DNA of 39,723 nt, taken from NCBI GenBank assembly GCA_019359415.1, contig JAHHHH010000073.1, forward strand, positions 1-39,723. Direction: 5' to 3'. The notes beneath the pieces are model-generated. The model made no database searches and was not told the origin of the DNA. It saw only the letters and a list, made by a program, of their open reading frames with translations. This document shows positions 37,386-39,723 of the stretch, piece after piece. Made by a program: the position numbers and the translations under genes. Each line of letters opens with the position of its first letter. Position 1 is the first letter of the stretch. This stretch comes from Iphinoe sp. HA4291-MV1 (GTDB lineage: Bacteria; Cyanobacteriota; Cyanobacteriia; Cyanobacteriales; Nostocaceae).

Positions 37386-38111
37386 TTAAGTATTGGGGAA
37401 GAGACGGGCAATCTCTGATTCATAAACAGAACCAGAGGATTTTTCTTTCCCTAAAGGCATTTCGTTATCTGCTTCTCTGTTTTGGGTTGTCGTTTCGGCA
37501 CCCCAAGCATCTGACAATGCATTAGCAAATCCACTCTCATCTGATGCGGTTGTTGCAGAAGTTTTGCTGTCTACTTCCTTCAATTCATCAACTAACTCAT
37601 TATTTGAATTTTTCTCGTTGGATGAGGCATTGCTAACACTGTTTTGACTTGCTTTGAATTCCTTTGCTTTAGTAACATTATCCATCGTTGGAGTGAGTGC
37701 CCTCAGGGCTTGCTTTCCCTCTTGCCCAAAGCGATTTATCTGAGGATTTGTCAGTGTTTCATCATTTGAGTTTTCATATATTACATCTGACTCTTCCCCG
37801 TGTTTTTCTATACGTAATTTAGGAAGGGCATGGTTACCAAGAGCTATATCTGGATCAAAATTCAACTCAAGCACCTCAACCAAAGTGTCGGCGTCAGGAT
37901 TCAATTTGGAAAAAGGCAGCATTAACTGCGCCAGCTTAGGTTCCAACGCGTTAATAACCCCCAGGATGAGGTACGAAGATGGTCGCCTGCCACCATCCGG
38001 AGTGTAAACAGACTCCACCTCCATGTGCAGAGAAATCCAGTCACGATTCACCTGGAAAAATTGCAACCACTTTTGCTTTAAAGACTCTGTAAAACTATCA
38101 AAAAAAGCCAT
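37386..38111 (-). CDS. DUF5331 domain protein encoded between chlL and chlN
   Basis: 241 residues. The first 60 residues are the conserved part: SFTESLKQKWLQFFQVNRDW then SYLILGVINALEPKLAQLML, with a Trp/Phe-rich helix pair. The second half is a Ser/Asn/Glu-rich low-complexity linker, and a short C-terminal motif (SGSVYESEIARLFPNT) ends it. No catalytic motif is visible. It is placed between two DPOR genes in the same orientation (28 bp after chlL, 112 bp before chlN), so it is probably co-transcribed with them. An assembly or regulatory role in dark chlorophyll synthesis is inference. Confidence 0.85.
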   Translation of the reverse strand: MAFFDSFTESLKQKWLQFFQVNRDWISLHMEVESVYTPDGGRRPSSYLILGVINALEPKLAQLMLPFSKLNPDADTLVEVLELNFDPDIALGNHALPKLRIEKHGEESDVIYENSNDETLTNPQINRFGQEGKQALRALTPTMDNVTKAKEFKASQNSVSNASSNEKNSNNELVDELKEVDSKTSATTASDESGFANALSDAWGAETTTQNREADNEMPLGKEKSSGSVYESEIARLFPNT

Positions 38112-38139
38112 ATTGTCCTCATCCTGGAACTAAGATGAT

Positions 38140-39006
38140 TTATACAATCATCAAGTCTAATTCCTCTTCTGAATTAGTAACCCGTGGTTTATCCGGATTT
38201 AGATAGAAATCGGATAACAAAGCGAACAAATCGCGGTCTTGGGCATCATTTGGTACAACACCTTCCGGACAAGCCAAAATCTGGTCAGCGATGTTGAGAT
38301 AGTAATCGCAAACGTAGTTTAAAGAGGGGTCATATTCTGCCATTTCAAACAAAGTTTTACCCTTTACGCGAGAAACACGGATATCTTCAATCAAAGGCAA
38401 AACTTCCAAAACTGGCATAGGAACTGCTTCTATGTACTTCTCAATCAAGTCGCGCTTCGAGGTGCGGTTACCAATTAACCCAGCAAGACGCAGTGGGTGA
38501 GTCCGGGCTTTTTCTCTAACCGAAGCAGCAATACGATTAGCAGCGAACAAGGCATCAAAGCCATTGTCAGTCACAATCAGACAGTAATCTGCATAGTTGA
38601 GGGGTGCTGCAAAACCACCGCAAACAACGTCACCAAGAACGTCAAACAAAATGACATCGTACTCATCAAAGGCGTTGAGTTCTTTTAAAAGTTTCACGGT
38701 TTCGCCTACCACGTAACCGCCGCATCCCGCACCTGCAGGGGGACCACCTGCTTCGACACAATCGACACCGCCATAACCCTTATAGATGACATCTTCGGGC
38801 CAGACATCTTCGTAGTGGTAGTCCTTTTCTTGCAGGGTGTCGATAATCGTTGGAATCAAGAACCCGGTAAGGGTGAAGGTGCTATCGTGTTTGGGATCGC
38901 AACCAATTTGCAGAACTTTCTTGCCGCGCTTAGCTAAAGCGACGGATATATTACAGCTTGTTGTGGATTTTCCAATCCCACCTTTTCCGTAAACTGCTAG
39001 TTTCAC
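38140..39006 (-). CDS. chlL: Light-independent protochlorophyllide reductase iron-sulfur ATP-binding protein
   Basis: 288 residues from the GTG at 39006, which has AGAGG about 8 bp upstream and begins the conserved [20 protein letters not shown]; the open frame goes ten codons further to a TTG, which is not conserved. NifH-like: P-loop GKGGIGKST, switch regions, and cluster ligands Cys95 ([13 protein letters not shown]) and Cys129 ([12 protein letters not shown]), which bridge the dimer. It hydrolyses ATP to transfer electrons to ChlN-ChlB. First gene of the chlL-DUF5331-chlN unit. The upstream 700 bp are AT-rich and presumably contain the promoter. Confidence 0.98.
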   Translation of the reverse strand: MKLAVYGKGGIGKSTTSCNISVALAKRGKKVLQIGCDPKHDSTFTLTGFLIPTIIDTLQEKDYHYEDVWPEDVIYKGYGGVDCVEAGGPPAGAGCGGYVVGETVKLLKELNAFDEYDVILFDVLGDVVCGGFAAPLNYADYCLIVTDNGFDALFAANRIAASVREKARTHPLRLAGLIGNRTSKRDLIEKYIEAVPMPVLEVLPLIEDIRVSRVKGKTLFEMAEYDPSLNYVCDYYLNIADQILACPEGVVPNDAQDRDLFALLSDFYLNPDKPRVTNSEEELDLMIV

Positions 39007-39600
39007 TGTTGTTTGCCTCTTATAGCTTCTTGTCAAACTCGTGGATCAAACACTTTCCTTCACCTAGCCTGAGATGGCGATGCGTGAGGTCTGTGAGTGC
39101 CATTATTGTGCAAATTACACAGAAAATAAAGGGGGTTGTCAAGTCTCTTAGGGTTATATAAGTTGAAAGAAAGCTTATTAAAGTCTATTTTGCTCTAAAT
39201 CGTCTAAAAATTATTTTTATTCTCTAAAAAGCAAAAATTTAGTTTTTTAAAAATATTTTTTTATAAAATTAGTTACAAAAAAAAAAACCTAAAAATCCTT
39301 CTATATCTATGGTTCTCATTTCTGAAAGATGACGAAGCAACTACACATCTTTCCAAAGAAATGACTATGAGAGGTATAAAGGGGTTGTGGAAAGTAAATT
39401 TGCAAATAAATTGACAGTTGATTGTCCACTGCCAAGACAACTCATCATTGTGTGAGAGGGAATGTCTCAAAAATGTAAATAATTATCACAAATGAAAATA
39501 TTGGTTAAAATTTTTCTCAAATATCAAATCGATAGAGCTTGAGGCTGGTAAAACGAGTTCATTCAAGAAACCTCTTCTCGCGGTGAATTCATTTCCTTTG
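39007..39600. other. AT-rich upstream region of chlL
   Basis: About 590 bp with A/T runs at 39200-39290. It presumably carries the promoter of the chl genes. No convincing ORF or known operator is seen. Confidence 0.5.
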
Positions 39601-39723
39601 ACATACTCCCCCGAATTGAATTCGGGGGATTCTAGGCTCAAACAGCAATTGCAGGCGTAGCCCGACTTACATCACCCTACGGGTTCAAAATCGCTCTTTG
39701 AGGGAAACCCTCAAGACCGCGTT
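39600..39723 (-). mobile_element. 3' end of an IS200/IS605 (TnpB) element with omega-RNA-like hairpin
   Basis: On the minus strand, entering from the right edge, a hairpin TTGAGGG-TTTC-CCTCAA is followed by a GC-rich block. Near the left end, GAATCCCCC and GGGGGAGTATGTCAA form a stem (CCCCCGAATT/AATTCGGGGG, 39609-39630). This is the layout of a tnpB 3' end and its right-end RNA: scaffold, terminal hairpin GAGTATGTCAA, then guide sequence from the flank (about 39600 leftward). The transposase/TnpB coding part lies outside the window, so completeness cannot be judged. Confidence 0.65.

Overview
The window comes from a filamentous, probably heterocyst-forming cyanobacterium (Nostocales, of the Scytonema/Brasilonema/Tolypothrix type). 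The evidence is the abundance of GCGATCGC (HIP1) octamers, heptanucleotide tandem repeats, cyanobacterial families (DUF2555, DUF2811, DUF3891, CPP1-like, Uma2) and the chlL-DUF5331-chlN cluster of light-independent chlorophyll synthesis. All calls were made by reading the sequence; no database search was run.

Layout. 1-5,400: an acsF (chlE) gene remnant, an Rrf2 regulator, a GST, a membrane-anchored hypothetical protein, a DUF3891 protein and a glutathionyl-hydroquinone-reductase-like GST. 5,400-7,860: a gene-poor, repeat-rich stretch with one or two small hypothetical genes and a tandem pair of structured small-RNA candidates. 7,865-12,870: purH, a broken Uma2 gene, a toxin-antitoxin pair, an esterase whose start codon lies in a heptamer repeat, then DUF2555-coaBC. 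12,880-15,200: a mobile-element scar with a zinc-ribbon transposase fragment, a receiver domain cut by an internally deleted IS701-like element, an intact IS982-family element with a 5-bp target duplication, and a MITE-like element. 15,365-25,068: groEL with a CIRCE operator, a WecA/MraY-type transferase, Uma2, dacB, DUF2811, an OmpR-type regulator, a CPP1-like protein and a HAD hydrolase. 25,171-35,646: HPPD with a repeat-encoded insertion, a parvulin, an exported TPR-CHAT protein, a fasciclin protein, a multi-helix MscS-like channel, an alkaline phosphatase remnant and an SRPBCC protein. 35,805-39,006: chlN, DUF5331 and chlL, all on the minus strand with a terminator after chlN. The right edge carries what looks like the 3' end (omega-RNA-like) of an IS200/IS605 element.

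Working together. chlL and chlN encode two of the three subunits of dark-operative protochlorophyllide reductase; chlB is not in the window. The CPP1-like protein (its plant relative stabilises the light-dependent reductase) and the acsF remnant touch the same pathway, but they are not adjacent and acsF is dead here. HPPD feeds tocopherol/plastoquinone-type quinone metabolism, and the hydroquinone-reductase-like GST could act on quinones; that link is inference.

Most unusual item: two copies, exactly 154 bp apart, of a hairpin with an invariant 12-nt loop and compensatory stem changes. Each lies next to an exact ACTCCTCACAC 11-mer, the hallmark I recall for the cyanobacterial sRNA Yfr1, whose near-complement marks Yfr2. 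They look like a tandem pair of sRNA genes of the Yfr1/Yfr2 group.
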